From positions 30,082 through 94,081 of the forward strand of contig NZ_LR655696.1 in NCBI RefSeq assembly GCF_902168065.1: 64,000 nt of DNA, given 5' to 3'. Shown here piece after piece: positions 1 to 10,250 of this stretch. How positions within the stretch are numbered: the first letter of the stretch is position 1; each line of letters starts with the position of its first letter. Below the pieces are notes generated by a model. It was not told the origin of the DNA and searched no databases. It saw nothing but the letters and a program-made list of their open reading frames with translations. The stretch comes from Mycobacterium tilburgii. GTDB taxonomy: Bacteria > Actinomycetota > Actinomycetes > Mycobacteriales > Mycobacteriaceae. The position numbers and the translations under genes are program-made.

Positions 1-501
1 CGGCAGGCTGAACTCCGCAAACCGGGCCGGCGCCCGCTGCGCCAGCCCGGCGCCGAGCACCGGGACCAGCGCGCGGGCGTCGTCGATATTCATTGCGGTG
101 AAGGTGACCAGTTGCGCGTTGCGCAGCGCAACGACGGTCTTCGAAAAAATTTGGCAAGACTTGCCGTTGGCACCGACGCGCCGGGCGACAATGCCGCGCA
201 GCAGGTCACCGGAACCGCTCGCCGCGCCGGAGCCCACGTAGCGCAGATCGAGCCATTGGTCGGGAAAACAGACCACCCTGATCCAGTCGGCAACCACCGG
301 GTGCACGCCACCATCCGGCGACATCAGACCCATTCCGGCCAGCTCGTCCTTCTGCTTGCGGAAGAACGCGTCACGTTCCGCGGCGTCGCGGTACGGCGTC
401 GTGATCGCCAAAACCCAGGGGAAGCTGCCCGCCCCAATGGTTTCCGCGATGAACCACGCGTTGTCGACCGTCAGCTCGACGGCGTTGGGCTCCACACTCA
501 T
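1..501 (-). CDS. espG3: EspG3, ESX-3 secretion chaperone (N-terminal 167 residues; runs off the window)
   Basis: Cytosolic chaperone that binds the PE/PPE dimers of ESX-3 (PE5-PPE4) and keeps them soluble for export. The reading frame is open from the ATG at 501 to the window edge with no lesion. Residues such as [10 protein letters not shown] near the start and [15 protein letters not shown] match the N-terminal half of the roughly 295-residue family. It lies directly downstream of esxH (10-base gap), so it belongs to the ESX-3 operon. Its known client PPE4 is a pseudogene here. The C-terminal part lies outside the window and cannot be judged. Confidence 0.93.
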   Translation of the reverse strand, partial: MSVEPNAVELTVDNAWFIAETIGAGSFPWVLAITTPYRDAAERDAFFRKQKDELAGMGLMSPDGGVHPVVADWIRVVCFPDQWLDLRYVGSGAASGSGDLLRGIVARRVGANGKSCQIFSKTVVALRNAQLVTFTAMNIDDARALVPVLGAGLAQRAPARFAEFSLP

Positions 502-511
502 CGAGGAAGGA

Positions 512-802
512 TTAACCGCCCCACTTAGCGGCCTCGGCCGTGTCACGGGCATACATGGCCAGCGTGTTGCTCTCGTGGGTGCTGGCCATCGTCTGGTAGG
601 ATTGTACTAACGCTTCCATGGCCTGGTTCCACTGTGCCTGCCAAACCTGGTAGGTCATACCGGTGTCGCCCTGCCAGGCGTTCTGCAGTGCGGCCTGCTC
701 GGTGGCGATGTCGGCGCCTAGCCCCTGCATGGTGCCGGCAAAGCCGGACATGTCGGCGGCGTGGCCCAGCATCGCCGGGTAGTTGTACATGATTTGCGAC
801 AT
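512..802 (-). CDS. esxH: EsxH (TB10.4), WXG100 protein secreted by ESX-3
   Basis: Secreted 96-residue WXG100 helical hairpin that pairs with EsxG; the dimer is an ESX-3 substrate linked to iron and zinc uptake and to blocking phagosome maturation. The start at 802 (MSQIMYNYP) matches the M. tuberculosis protein exactly; an in-frame GTG one codon upstream is not needed. The WXG turn is WQG at residues 43-45 and the protein ends in AAKWGG. Residues 14 (His), 76 (His) and 77 (Glu) fit the described zinc site, but residue 70, His in M. tuberculosis, is Gln here. Confidence 0.97.
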   Translation of the reverse strand: MSQIMYNYPAMLGHAADMSGFAGTMQGLGADIATEQAALQNAWQGDTGMTYQVWQAQWNQAMEALVQSYQTMASTHESNTLAMYARDTAEAAKWGG

Positions 803-832
803 CACAAGTCCTTTCGCGGTTGCGAATTTGGG

Positions 833-1126
833 TCAGAAAGACGTGTAGCCGGACGCGGCGGCGGCGTCGGCGGCCACATAGGTGCCCGCGGCGTCGCCGA
901 GGTTGGCCTGCGCGATGTCCAGCAGGGTGTTGACCCGCGCCGCCATCTCCACGAACCGGGCGTGCGCGGCCTGGAACGCCGCGGAGGACTCACCCTGGTG
1001 GAAGGCCTGGGCGGCCATCGCTTCCTGCTCGGCCGCGCTGATGGTGCTGCGCATCAACGCTGCCTTGGCGCTGAACGCCGACTGCGAGGCCACCAACTGC
1101 GGGATGTGTGCATCCAGAAGACTCAT
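833..1126 (-). CDS. esxG: EsxG, WXG100-like partner of EsxH
   Basis: 97-residue partner of EsxH, same length as the M. tuberculosis protein, beginning [11 protein letters not shown]. The turn between the helices has HQG in place of WXG, as is usual for EsxG. The C-terminus carries YVAAD, fitting the YxxxD/E type VII secretion signal. The start codon overlaps the stop of the residual PPE4 frame in an ATGA arrangement, with GGAAG just upstream as ribosome binding site, so translation may still be coupled to whatever is translated from PPE4. Confidence 0.97.
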   Translation of the reverse strand: MSLLDAHIPQLVASQSAFSAKAALMRSTISAAEQEAMAAQAFHQGESSAAFQAAHARFVEMAARVNTLLDIAQANLGDAAGTYVAADAAAASGYTSF

Positions 1127-1956
1127 GACACTTCCTTTCTCTTGTGCTGCATACGATTTCGGCGATCGATCTGGTTAACTTTCGGGGCCCCTCTCTTCGC
1201 TTGGTCGAGATCCGCTGCGCCATCGCCGTTGTGATCCCAGGTGCCAGGGACCATCGGCATCCGCGGGCCGCTGCCGAAGTCGTCGTCGGCCAGTTTGGTC
1301 AGACCCGACGCCCGCAGATCCCGTTCCCGGCGCGCGGTGCCAGCGATGCCCAGGCGTCCAGCAGCGCTGCCGGAGACCATCGCGACGGCCAGCTCCCGCT
1401 CTTCGTCGGCCCCACCACCCCAGTCGGGATTGACGTCGACGTTCATGTCCGCAAACTCATCGGCGTGGTCACGCATCGCGGCCCGTCGCCGTGGGCGCGC
1501 CGCGGCCGCCCGGCCCGACACCACCGCGGTGGTGCCTTGGCCCCGCCACGGCCGGTCATGGTCGGGCCGAAACTGGTTTCGGGGTCGGCGCCCATGGCCA
1601 CCGCGTAGCCGAATGCTCCAGCCACTGGCGCGGGTGCCGGAGCTGCGGGCGCGCTGGCTGCCGGGAATGGTGCCGAGGCCGGCGCCGCCGGAGCCGCCGC
1701 GGTCGAGGCCATGGCCACCACGGTAGGCATCGACGTTCCCTCGGCGACCGGAGCCGGCACCACCGGCACATCCGCCGGTAGCGCCCGCCTGAACCTGCCC
1801 GAGCAGCCCGCTGAGTTCGGCTGCCGCATTGGCGTATTTGGCGCTCAGCGCGTTCCACGCGCCGGCGGCCGCCAACAGCTGCCCCGGCCCCGGACCCACC
1901 GACAGCAGCGCCGAATGCACATCCGGTGGAGATGCCATCCAGACAGGTGCGGTCAT
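1123..1956 (-). pseudogene. PPE4: PPE4, broken by a large internal deletion and two frameshifts
   Basis: PPE4 pairs with PE5, is exported by ESX-3 and is needed for siderophore-dependent iron use in M. tuberculosis. About 58 N-terminal residues are normal ([19 protein letters not shown] to [12 protein letters not shown]). The match then jumps into a second frame (about 1785 to 1535) that encodes the Ala/Pro-rich part ([23 protein letters not shown]), and returns to the first frame for the conserved C-terminus ([30 protein letters not shown]). Roughly 230 codons of the PPE domain and what follows are missing against a family length near 510. The two frameshifts compensate, so one 277-codon frame stays open and could make a chimera lacking the PE-binding helices. 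Confidence 0.88.
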
Positions 1957-1958
1957 GC

Positions 1959-2267
1959 TCAGGCGCCCGCCGCTCCGTAGGTGGCGGCCGCCGCGGCGTC
2001 TCCCGCCAGATAACTTGCCCCGCCTTCGCCCACGCCGACACCGGCGCGGCCCAGTTCCGCCACGCCCTCGGCGGCCACCACCGAGTGCATCTGGCCCTGG
2101 GCGCTGAACCCAGCGGCCGTTGTCAACGACACCGGGTCAGCCGCCGGCGGCACCACCGCGGTGATCGCCGGCGCGGCGGCCGCGTGCGCGCTCGCCAAGC
2201 GTGCGGTCAGCGCCTCGACTGCCGCGCTCGTCGCCGCCAGGCCTTCGGGAACTACTCGCAACGTCAT
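1959..2267 (-). CDS. PE5: PE5, PE-family protein of ESX-3
   Basis: 102-residue PE protein, normal length for PE5, beginning [20 protein letters not shown] with the helical hairpin of the family. YLAGD near residue 89 fits the YxxxD/E export signal. Its start overlaps the eccC3 stop by four bases and its stop is two bases from the PPE4 start, the usual PE-PPE pairing. Its dimer partner PPE4 has lost most of its PPE domain, so PE5 is probably an orphan half-dimer unless another PPE substitutes. Confidence 0.95.
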   Translation of the reverse strand: MTLRVVPEGLAATSAAVEALTARLASAHAAAAPAITAVVPPAADPVSLTTAAGFSAQGQMHSVVAAEGVAELGRAGVGVGEGGASYLAGDAAAAATYGAAGA

Positions 2268-5200
2268 AACCTCTCCTTCTGCGGTCCTGTTGTTGCCCGT
2301 TCACTCACCAATGGGTTGACCAACTGCACATATGTTGGACTTTCGCTGTCTCCCAACAGAATTCCCCGCCCGGCGGGCAGTCGGCCGAACCGTTGCCCCC
2401 GGATCTTGCCGCTGTCCTGTGGATTGCCGGCCAGCATCAGCGTGGTGGCCTGCAGGTCGTTGAAACGCCGGAGCAACGGACTAGTCATCAGCGCGTGACC
2501 CGATCCGGTGGCCCGCGCCGTGACTATCACCCGCAGACCCAGGTCGGCGGCCTGGCTGAGCTCCGGGATGAGGCTGCTCCACGGCCGCTGCCCGACGTAT
2601 GGACCACTCATCGCCGGCGTATCCGGAATCTGGTCGACGTCGTCGATGATCAGGTAGTGGGTGTGGCCCTCGAAGCTCCACCGGGCCAACTCCGCCGCCG
2701 ACAACCCGGCCGGCGGGCGCCGCGCGGCGATGATGTTGGACAAGCCCAGCACTGCGGGAATCACCCGGTCGATGTTGGCGGTGTACTCGTTGTCCGGGAA
2801 CAGCGGCTCCTCGACCAGATGCAGCCTGCGGTCCAGCACCGTGAAGGCCACCTGGTCCGCGGCGGAGTTCTCACGAACGGTGCGAATGATGTGACGCAGC
2901 AACGTGGTTTTGCCGGCCTTGGCGTCACCGAGGACCATCAGCAGCGGGTTCTCGGCGAAGTCGAGCACGACCGGCGCCAGGTCTTCTTCACGTTGACCGA
3001 TGACGATCTTCTCGGGCCCCCGATACAGCGGCGCGAGCACCTCGGGTGCCAGGTTGGTCGGCAGCAGCCGCACCGGCGGGGCGACCATATCTGGGTACCG
3101 GGCGTTGATCGCCGACACCTGCCCCAGTTCGGGTTCGGCGAACAGGAAGTGCTCGGCCGCCATGGTCAGACCGCGGCCCGGCTGGTCGGCTGGGACCGCC
3201 TCGGCGGGACGGCGCAGCGCCCCTACCACCCGTACATTGCTGTCCCGCGCGTCGTGCAGTTTGAGCTCGAGCCGCAGCCCGAGCCCGTCGCGCATCGCCA
3301 GCGGCACCTCCAGCCAGCTCGGGGTGGTGATGATGACGTGGATGCCATACGCAAGGCCGACGTTGACGAGCTCAGTCACCTTGGCCAGCAACGGGTTACG
3401 CGTGTTGAACTGGTCGGTGTTGTCCCGGGCGAACGCGTAGAGGTTGTCGATGACCAGGAACACCTCACCGAAACCATCGTCATGGGGGGCACCGTGCTTT
3501 TCCCGGAACGCCTCGTGGCGCCGCCGAGCGATCAGCAGCTGCTCCAGCTCACCGAAGGTGCGGCGGATGCGCTCCGGTTCCAGCGGTGACGCGACACTGC
3601 CCAGATGCGCCAGGTCCGCCAGGGAGCGCAACTGTCCACCGCCATAATCCAGGCAGTAGAAGGTGACGTCGCGCGGCGAGTGCAGGCTGGCGGCGGACAG
3701 GATAAACGTCTGCAGCGCAGACGATTTTCCTGACTTGGCGCCACCGTGGATGACCATGTTGCCCGACGCCGAGGTGGCGTCGAACAACAGCGGATCACGG
3801 CGCATCTCGAACGGCTTGTCGATCTCGCCGAGTGGCCAGCGCCATTGCCGATCCGGGACTCCGGCGTGCTCGAGCACCGTGGTCAGCGGGATCGGCTCGT
3901 CCAGCGGGGGCAGCCACAGCTGCGGTGCCCGCGGGCCGTACCGGGCCAGTTGCCCCCCGATAGTCGCGATCAGCTTGCGCGGCGTCCCGGTGAACTCTGC
4001 CTCGTCCGCACCGGTGATCACCGTGCCCTGATCGGGCTCCACCCGTCCCGCCGAGAACAGCTTGGGCTGCGGAGCCGAGTGCACCACAAGCGTTTTCGCG
4101 GTTTGCGGCGGCTCGTAGATGCCGTCGACGTAGGTGCTGCGGAACTTGATCGGCGCCGCACCGGGGGCGGGCACCAGAAAGCCCACGCCCTTGTGCTCCT
4201 TGCCCGCCTCAATGTGATAAGCGTCGTCCACGCCGATGATCTGGCGCGAAACGCTGGGACTGGCCACCTTCAACCCGATGCGGTAGGAGGTGTTCTTGTC
4301 GATGTCCTTGATCTTGCCGACGTCCAGCGTCTGGGAGGCGAACAGGATGTGGATGCGGAACGAGCGGCCTTTGCGCGCCACGTAATCGAACAGCTCCGCG
4401 TACTCCGGGTAGTCGGCCAGCATCAGCGTGAACTCGTCGGCGACCACGAACAGCGTCGGGATCGGCGGCAGATCGTGGCCGGCCTCGATGGCGTGCTCGT
4501 ACTCGACCACCGAGTTGAACGCGCTGCCCTGCACCCGGCGCCCGGCCTCACGCAGCAGCGTCTCGCGCCGAGCCACCTCGCCGCGCAGCGTGTCGGCGAA
4601 CCGGTCGGCCAGCGATTTCTTCTCGGCCATGTTCGAGATCACCGCGACGACCTGCGGAAAATCCCGGAAGCTGTCCGCCCCGGCCTCACCCTTGAAGTCG
4701 GCGTAGATGACGATCAACCGGTCGGCCGGATGGGTTGTCAACAGCGACAACAGGATCGACATTAGGGTCTGCGACTTGCCGGATCCGGTCATACCGATCA
4801 TCAGGCCGTGCGGACCCATCCCGCCCTCGGCCTCGTCCTTGAGGTCAAAGTAAAGCGGCTCGCCGGTCACGGTGACGCCGATGGGCACCCGCAGTTCTTC
4901 GTCGCGCCGCCGCGGCGCCCACAGCGTCGCCACGTCGAGCTGCGACGCGTCCGGAATGCACAGCAGCGTGGTGAAGGTGGCGCCCCGGGTGGCGGCCGAG
5001 CGCAGCCCGGTGTGGGTGGGGCTGGAGTCCCAGCGCGACAGCTGGCGAGCCAGGTGGGCGGCTTGGTCGGCGGCCAGTGAATCGGCGTGGTCGACGTAGG
5101 GCTGCCAGCCGCCGGTCTGCCAGCGCTGGATGGCACCGCCATTGTCGGCGATGCGCAAAATCGGCTTTTCGGGATCCGAATACTGTTCCCGGTGCGGCGC

Positions 5201-6235
5201 GGTGGCGCCGCGGTGAATGACGGTCACACCGGCCCGCCCCACTGCGAGCGCCGAGGCGTTCACGTCGTAGTCGGGGTCGTCGACGATGATCAGCAGGTGG
5301 CGCAGCGCGCCGCCCGGCTGCCCGGTGAAGGCGGGCCGGTCGGCCAGCACGGGTCCGAGCAGCGCCGCCAGCTCGTCCGGGTCGGTGGCCAGAAAGCGGG
5401 CCGGCCCCACACCATCCACCTCGCCGGGAATGTCGATGTGCGGCAACCACTTCAGCCACGACCACTCGCGGCCCTCCAGGTCGCGGGTGGCCAGCGCCAC
5501 GCCCAGCACGGTCGGGTCGTGCCAGGTGACCGCCTGCGCGACCCAGGCGCGTATCGCCGCGCGCACGTCGCCCGGCTCGCCGAGCACGGTGATCCGCGAG
5601 ACCTTGGTTAGATCGATTCCGATCGGCACATCGCGGACCGTGCGCTGGGTGTCGAGCAGGCTGCGTAATGCGCTGTGCGACACCGGCTCCAGGTCGATCT
5701 CGTCGACGGTGTCCTGAACTCGGAACGCGGTGGCTAGCGGCACGTGATGCCGCCCGGCCCGCACTACCAGGAAGTCGGGGTCGTGCGGGTCACGTTCCCA
5801 TTGCCGCCGGGATCCGGGCACCGTCGCCAGCGCCGCCGGTTCCGGATGGGACCACTGGGCGGCGGCCCGCTGCGCGGCGGCCTGGGTCCGGATGTTGTCC
5901 CGGACCACCGACAGGTAGCGCAGGTAGTCGGCGCGTTCGGCGTCGACCTCCTCGGTGCGCATCTTGTTGTCGTTGCCGCGATACAGCGCCGTTGCCGCCA
6001 ACAGCAACACGAACGGGAAGAACAGCGTCTGCGGTGAAATCACCCGCATGCCGGTGGCGACCAGCGCGACGATCATCCCAACGATCAGGATCACCAGCAC
6101 ATAGGGCATCACCCGGCGCAGGAACGACGGCGGAATCACCCGCGGGAGCTCGGGCGGGGCCTCGATGGTGATGGTGCCCTGGCGGGTGGTGGGCGGCGCC
6201 AGCAGCCGTCGGGCTTCGAAGATCAGTCGACTCAT
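2264..6235 (-). CDS. eccC3: EccC3, FtsK/SpoIIIE-type ATPase motor of ESX-3
   Basis: Membrane ATPase that recognises substrates and powers ESX-3 export. It has 1323 residues (family about 1330). Two transmembrane helices lie near residues 44-63 and 70-85. Three ATPase domains follow, each with a P-loop: [10 protein letters not shown] near 480, [10 protein letters not shown] near 832 and [10 protein letters not shown] near 1105. The start [10 protein letters not shown] matches M. tuberculosis and overlaps the eccB3 stop in an ATGA junction. No lesion was seen, so the motor looks functional although one substrate, PPE4, is broken. Confidence 0.97.
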   Translation of the reverse strand: MSRLIFEARRLLAPPTTRQGTITIEAPPELPRVIPPSFLRRVMPYVLVILIVGMIVALVATGMRVISPQTLFFPFVLLLAATALYRGNDNKMRTEEVDAERADYLRYLSVVRDNIRTQAAAQRAAAQWSHPEPAALATVPGSRRQWERDPHDPDFLVVRAGRHHVPLATAFRVQDTVDEIDLEPVSHSALRSLLDTQRTVRDVPIGIDLTKVSRITVLGEPGDVRAAIRAWVAQAVTWHDPTVLGVALATRDLEGREWSWLKWLPHIDIPGEVDGVGPARFLATDPDELAALLGPVLADRPAFTGQPGGALRHLLIIVDDPDYDVNASALAVGRAGVTVIHRGATAPHREQYSDPEKPILRIADNGGAIQRWQTGGWQPYVDHADSLAADQAAHLARQLSRWDSSPTHTGLRSAATRGATFTTLLCIPDASQLDVATLWAPRRRDEELRVPIGVTVTGEPLYFDLKDEAEGGMGPHGLMIGMTGSGKSQTLMSILLSLLTTHPADRLIVIYADFKGEAGADSFRDFPQVVAVISNMAEKKSLADRFADTLRGEVARRETLLREAGRRVQGSAFNSVVEYEHAIEAGHDLPPIPTLFVVADEFTLMLADYPEYAELFDYVARKGRSFRIHILFASQTLDVGKIKDIDKNTSYRIGLKVASPSVSRQIIGVDDAYHIEAGKEHKGVGFLVPAPGAAPIKFRSTYVDGIYEPPQTAKTLVVHSAPQPKLFSAGRVEPDQGTVITGADEAEFTGTPRKLIATIGGQLARYGPRAPQLWLPPLDEPIPLTTVLEHAGVPDRQWRWPLGEIDKPFEMRRDPLLFDATSASGNMVIHGGAKSGKSSALQTFILSAASLHSPRDVTFYCLDYGGGQLRSLADLAHLGSVASPLEPERIRRTFGELEQLLIARRRHEAFREKHGAPHDDGFGEVFLVIDNLYAFARDNTDQFNTRNPLLAKVTELVNVGLAYGIHVIITTPSWLEVPLAMRDGLGLRLELKLHDARDSNVRVVGALRRPAEAVPADQPGRGLTMAAEHFLFAEPELGQVSAINARYPDMVAPPVRLLPTNLAPEVLAPLYRGPEKIVIGQREEDLAPVVLDFAENPLLMVLGDAKAGKTTLLRHIIRTVRENSAADQVAFTVLDRRLHLVEEPLFPDNEYTANIDRVIPAVLGLSNIIAARRPPAGLSAAELARWSFEGHTHYLIIDDVDQIPDTPAMSGPYVGQRPWSSLIPELSQAADLGLRVIVTARATGSGHALMTSPLLRRFNDLQATTLMLAGNPQDSGKIRGQRFGRLPAGRGILLGDSESPTYVQLVNPLVSERATTGPQKERL

Positions 6236-7854
6236 CGGGGTTCTCCTTCGGCCGACACCGGACGACCGGGCCTGCTGTCGGGCGCCAACCCGTCGTGCGC
6301 AAGCAGCGCGTCGGCGCGGGATAGTGTCGGGCCCGCCGCGAACAGCGACAGTATCGACCAGGGAATAGGAACGGGAGGTGGGGTAAGACCAAGGGCCTCA
6401 ACGGTTTTGCCGCGGCCGGTCGCTGGGTTTTCGGCCTCGTTGTCGATGCCGTAGCGCACGCCGGTGTCGGAGACCCAGAACGACGAGCCGGTGCCCGGAG
6501 CGGTCGCGCCGCCTCCGACGGTCTGCGCGAAGTAGCCGGTGCCCGGCGCCAGGGCAACACGCGTGGCGACGCCCTGGACGCCGCCACCGATCAAGTTCAC
6601 GGTGCGCACCGAGTCGGGCACGGGCAGGGCGGATCCGGCCAGCAGGGTCAGCGAGCTGCTGGCGGCCCCGGCAGGCTTGCGCCAGTACGCACACGCGACG
6701 GGGTTTTTGGCCGCGTCGACGAGGGCGACCTGGTGGTCGGGGAAGCGGGTGGTGTCCAGCATGCGCGAGACCGGCAACTTGGCCACCTCGTCGGCGGCGA
6801 GCCGCGGCGGCTGGTCCAGACCGTAGGAGTTGGTGTTGCGTAACACCGCGGCAAGCACCGGCGAGATCGGTTGCAGCCCATCGGGTAACACCGCGTAGTG
6901 GCGCACCCCGCCCGGGTCTACGGCGTAGGAGGTCACCACGCCGCCGATCGGCGCCGGGATCGGATAGCCGGCCGGGGCGCCGGCGTTCGGGATGCCCGGC
7001 GCGGTCAGCGACGGCGATTCGGGGATCGCGTTGAACAGTCCGGCCGCGATGGGCCGCGGGGCCGGCACGTCAGAACCCAGCCCCAGCGCAGTGGTGATCG
7101 CCTGGTTGCCCAGGTCGATCCGGCTGCGCTTGCCCTCCCACAGCAGCCAGGTGCTGGGGCCGGCCTCGCCGGTGAACTCGACCAGCATCGCCTGGCCGGG
7201 CGCGATCGCGGCGGCACGAGCGCCCCTATTGTCGGGTGTCCCGGCGATCACCGTGACCCCGGTGCTGTGCACGGCGTGCGAGTCTTGGGCGGCTTCGCTC
7301 ACCGCATCACACACCGTCCAGTTCGCGTCATGAGATGTGTTATGCACCATACGTTCCGGTGCTCCCGGTATGCCGATCAGATTTCCGCGCGGAAAACGGT
7401 CCAGCTCAGCGCTTTTCACGGTGACGGGATTGACCGGCTTACCGACGATCAGGCGGGCCGAGGTGAGGTTCAGCACCGGGTGCAGCTCGTCACCCACCCG
7501 GACGTACAGCGCGGCCGTCTCCCGATCGGCGAGCACCGCATTGCTGCCCGCCTGACCGTTGGGCTGGATCAGGGAGAACACGAAACAGCCCGCCAGCCCG
7601 GTGATCAGGATCAGCGCGCCCATCAATACCGCGCGCGACTGCGCGCGCAGCGGGTCGACCAGCATCCTGGTGTCGTGCAAGGCGATTCCCGACGCGATGC
7701 GGCGCACCACAAAGCGCCACCCGGTCACCTGGTGGCGCGTGACGAAGCCGCGCCGGTAGACCACCTTGTCGGGATTGTCGTTGGCGGGGGTGCGGGAGGA
7801 AAACGAACGCCGTGAGCCCGCCCAATCGCCGTCCGGCTCATTGTTGGCGCTCAT
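6232..7854 (-). CDS. eccB3: EccB3, ESX-3 core membrane protein
   Basis: Structural subunit of the ESX-3 inner-membrane complex with one N-terminal transmembrane helix (residues about 76-96, [20 protein letters not shown]) and a large periplasmic part. It has 540 residues, like the M. tuberculosis protein (about 538). It overlaps eccA3 upstream and eccC3 downstream by four bases each, so the three genes form a tightly coupled operon. The sequence is intact throughout, including the N-terminal cytosolic segment with [15 protein letters not shown]. Confidence 0.96.
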   Translation of the reverse strand: MSANNEPDGDWAGSRRSFSSRTPANDNPDKVVYRRGFVTRHQVTGWRFVVRRIASGIALHDTRMLVDPLRAQSRAVLMGALILITGLAGCFVFSLIQPNGQAGSNAVLADRETAALYVRVGDELHPVLNLTSARLIVGKPVNPVTVKSAELDRFPRGNLIGIPGAPERMVHNTSHDANWTVCDAVSEAAQDSHAVHSTGVTVIAGTPDNRGARAAAIAPGQAMLVEFTGEAGPSTWLLWEGKRSRIDLGNQAITTALGLGSDVPAPRPIAAGLFNAIPESPSLTAPGIPNAGAPAGYPIPAPIGGVVTSYAVDPGGVRHYAVLPDGLQPISPVLAAVLRNTNSYGLDQPPRLAADEVAKLPVSRMLDTTRFPDHQVALVDAAKNPVACAYWRKPAGAASSSLTLLAGSALPVPDSVRTVNLIGGGVQGVATRVALAPGTGYFAQTVGGGATAPGTGSSFWVSDTGVRYGIDNEAENPATGRGKTVEALGLTPPPVPIPWSILSLFAAGPTLSRADALLAHDGLAPDSRPGRPVSAEGEPR

Positions 7855-9704
7855 GCCGGCACCGAGAGCCCTAGGCCGCGCAGCAGCGGCTCGACGGAAT
7901 TACTGACATCTACGTCGGTGATCGTCATCAGCTCCTCGTCAGTGAACGCGCCGGTTCCGGCCTGCTCCGAATGAACCAGCCGGAACTCGCGCTCTTCCTC
8001 GGCACGCTCGACGATGTTGCGGACAAACCGCCCGTTACCCGCGATGTCGAGGCTGCGCCGCTCGATCCCATTGGCATCCGGCGTCGTCGAGTCCGCCAGC
8101 TTCCGGAACAGGACTTCCATGTGATCGAGGGTGGCCTGCTCGAAAATGCTGTCGCGCTGCTCAGCCATCTTGTGCGCGATCTCCACCAATTCATGGGAGG
8201 TGTAGGACGGGAAGGTGATGTTGCGGGTGAACCGCGACCGCAGACCCTCGTTCGTGTCCAGGAACTTGTCCATGTCGGCCCGATACCCGGCGATAATCAC
8301 CACCAGCCGGTCGCGATCGTTTTCCATGCGGGCCAGCAGGGTGTCGATGGCCACCAGCCCGAAGTCGTTCTTGGCGCCGGTGGCGACCAGGGCGTAGGCC
8401 TCGTCGAGGAACAGGACTCCGTCCAGCGCGCTGTCGATAATCGCGTTGGTCTTGGCTTCGGTTTCACCGATGTGCTGACCGATGAGGTCGGCGCGGTGTA
8501 CTTCGCGGATGTTCTCACGCTTCAAAAGCCCTAGGCCGCAATAGATTTTGGCGACCACACGCGCAATCGTGGTCTTACCGGTCCCGGGTGGACCGGCGAA
8601 CACCAAGTGGTGCGCGCGCTGGGCGACCTGCAAACCACGCTGCTTGCGTACCAATTCCATGGCCACCGAACTCTTCAGCCGCGCCACCTGGTTCTTCACC
8701 TCGTCGAGGCCTATGAACCCGGTGAGCTGACGTTCGGCCTCGTGCAGCAGCGCGGCCTTGCGCTCGTGGGCGGCCGGGTCGACTAAATCGTCCACGCTGG
8801 GTTCGGTATCAGGATCCCACGGATCGGTGCGGGCCTCGATGCGGGCAGCATTGGTGGTCACAATGCTAAAGCTGGTGTCGGACAAGGCCTGTTCGACTTG
8901 TTGGTTCTCGGGATGCGCCGCGTACAAGTCCTTCAGGACCTCGCTCGCCGACTCCTCGTCGACGTGCGCCCGCAGCACGAGCGCCTTGGCCAGTGCGCCG
9001 TCGACGGCGGCCACCTGGACCGGGCCGTCGGGTTCTTCGAGATAGGACAGCGCCGGAGCGAACATGCCCAGCCGGGCCAGCGCGGTACCCAGGGTGACCT
9101 TGGCCGCATGGGCATAGGCTTCGCCGAGGTCGGAGTCGTTCACGATCGGTGTCAACAGCTTGACGACGTCGGACCACCGCTCGGCGCGATAGTTGGTGAC
9201 CACCGAGATCCAGCGCGCCTCGCGCCAGCTCGGCCAGCGCGCGGTGAGGTGGGCGACGATCTCGTGCGCGTCGGCGAATCGTCCGGCCGTGGCCAAAGCG
9301 GCGGCGTACGCGAGCTGAAAATCGTCGGGGACCGCGGCACGGAATTGAAGGTAGAGACCGCTGTCGTAACGGAAGCCCAACGTGCCGGGCGCCAGATCGA
9401 CCTGCCGCTGCAGCACGCCCGACGTCGCCGCCGTGCGCGCGATTGCCTCGAGCACCCGCGGCGATGCGTCCCCGGCGGCCGCGAGACCCGTCCACGCGTC
9501 GCATTGGTCATGGGCGATGCGGGTCAGGGCCGTGAACCCGGAGCGGGCGGCGGTCAGATCGGCCGGACGCCGGCGTTGGTAGACCGCGATGCCCAGGGCC
9601 CGGCAGCAGATAGCAAACCGGCTGACGACGTCGCCGTCGACTCTGGTGTCCGCCCGTGAAGTGCCGGGCTGAACGCCAACCACATCACTGTCAGCGCGTT
9701 CCAC
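7851..9704 (-). CDS. eccA3: EccA3, cytosolic AAA+ ATPase of ESX-3
   Basis: Cytosolic AAA+ chaperone-like ATPase, first gene of the ESX-3 operon. An N-terminal TPR-like helical domain (about residues 20-300) is followed by the ATPase domain with Walker A GPPGTGKTT near residue 371, Walker B VLFLDEAYAL near 433 and an arginine-rich SRFTRNI segment. It has 617 residues against about 631 in M. tuberculosis, the difference being a shorter N-terminus. The chosen ATG at 9704 is the first in a well-conserved frame; conservation becomes strong from DGDVVSRFAICCRALGIAVY. No frameshift was seen. Confidence 0.95.
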   Translation of the reverse strand: MERADSDVVGVQPGTSRADTRVDGDVVSRFAICCRALGIAVYQRRRPADLTAARSGFTALTRIAHDQCDAWTGLAAAGDASPRVLEAIARTAATSGVLQRQVDLAPGTLGFRYDSGLYLQFRAAVPDDFQLAYAAALATAGRFADAHEIVAHLTARWPSWREARWISVVTNYRAERWSDVVKLLTPIVNDSDLGEAYAHAAKVTLGTALARLGMFAPALSYLEEPDGPVQVAAVDGALAKALVLRAHVDEESASEVLKDLYAAHPENQQVEQALSDTSFSIVTTNAARIEARTDPWDPDTEPSVDDLVDPAAHERKAALLHEAERQLTGFIGLDEVKNQVARLKSSVAMELVRKQRGLQVAQRAHHLVFAGPPGTGKTTIARVVAKIYCGLGLLKRENIREVHRADLIGQHIGETEAKTNAIIDSALDGVLFLDEAYALVATGAKNDFGLVAIDTLLARMENDRDRLVVIIAGYRADMDKFLDTNEGLRSRFTRNITFPSYTSHELVEIAHKMAEQRDSIFEQATLDHMEVLFRKLADSTTPDANGIERRSLDIAGNGRFVRNIVERAEEEREFRLVHSEQAGTGAFTDEELMTITDVDVSNSVEPLLRGLGLSVPA

Positions 9705-9734
9705 GGCCGCTGTTTTCCATGAAGATAGTCTCCC

Positions 9735-9773
9735 CTAACTTAATTGCTAAGTTAGCATTGCGTAAGCTAACTT
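9735..9773. promoter_or_regulatory. Putative IdeR-type iron box cluster upstream of eccA3
   Basis: Three half-sites form two overlapping dyads: CTAACTTA (9735-9742) with TAAGTTAG (9748-9755), and AAGTTAGC (9749-9756) with GCTAACTT (9766-9773). These resemble the IdeR consensus half TTAGGTTAG. The site lies 31-69 bases upstream of the eccA3 start, where it could cover the promoter. ESX-3 is known to be repressed by IdeR with iron in mycobacteria, so this fits. The spacing of the half-sites differs from the 19-base consensus, so the call is by resemblance only. Confidence 0.6.
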
Positions 9774-9906
9774 TCGAGGTTCCCGAGCCCTGGACAGAGC
9801 CGGTCCGGGCTCCCTAGGGGCGCCCCTGAACTGGACTTTTGCAACATCATCGGTTGACCGCTCCCGTTATGACATTGACCGCATCGCCTCGTCGGCCCGA
9901 GCCTAG

Positions 9907-9921
9907 TGAGAATGATTTTCA
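9907..9921. promoter_or_regulatory. Putative Zur (FurB) zinc box upstream of eccA3
   Basis: TGAGAATGATTTTCA is a near-perfect dyad (one mismatch) of the type TGAAAAT-N-ATTTTCA recognised by Zur/FurB in actinobacteria. It lies about 200 bases upstream of eccA3. Zur control of the ESX-3 operon is established for M. tuberculosis. It stands out as AT-rich in a GC-rich region. Whether it still controls eccA3, or belonged to a lost neighbour such as the PPE3 gene, cannot be told. Confidence 0.55.
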
Positions 9922-10250
9922 TCAGCAAACTCGACGCTGTCGACGCCACGCGGGCCGCGTCGGCTCCGACCGCCAACCCCCCTGGGCCGTTCGTCGCCAG
10001 CTGCGGCAAGGTGTGCGCACCTGGCGAAGTCCCCTTGCGTCACTCCGGTGAAACCGGGACCCCCGCCCCAGGCCTTGACGTTACGACGGGGCGAGCACCA
10101 TTCCCATAGGTCGGGGCGCATTCGATGCCATCCGCCGCCGTCCCGCGACGAGCTGACCATCCACATCGGCGCGGTCACTGCGGCGACTCCTCACCGATCG
10201 AGACGGGCGCGGCGACCGCCTCCGCGAAAGGCGGCGCCGCGAGCAGGTAG

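Larger units (their letters stand above)
9705..10250. other. Long non-coding interval upstream of the ESX-3 operon
   Basis: About 545 bases between eccA3 and the residual methyltransferase. Apart from the two metal-regulator-like dyads I see no gene I can support. A short minus-strand frame from 10178 begins MTAPMWM like a PPE protein but diverges at once, so it is at best a scrap. The interval is GC-rich and without obvious repeats. Confidence 0.6.

Noticed and set aside
2393..3589. 398-codon plus-strand open frame opposite eccC3
   Set aside because: Shadow of the conserved EccC3 frame, with an Arg/Gln/Val-rich product and no recognisable motif.
9903..10178. Minus-strand frame starting MTAPMWM, as in PPE proteins
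   Set aside because: Only seven residues resemble a PPE start; the rest shows no PPE pattern, so chance cannot be excluded.
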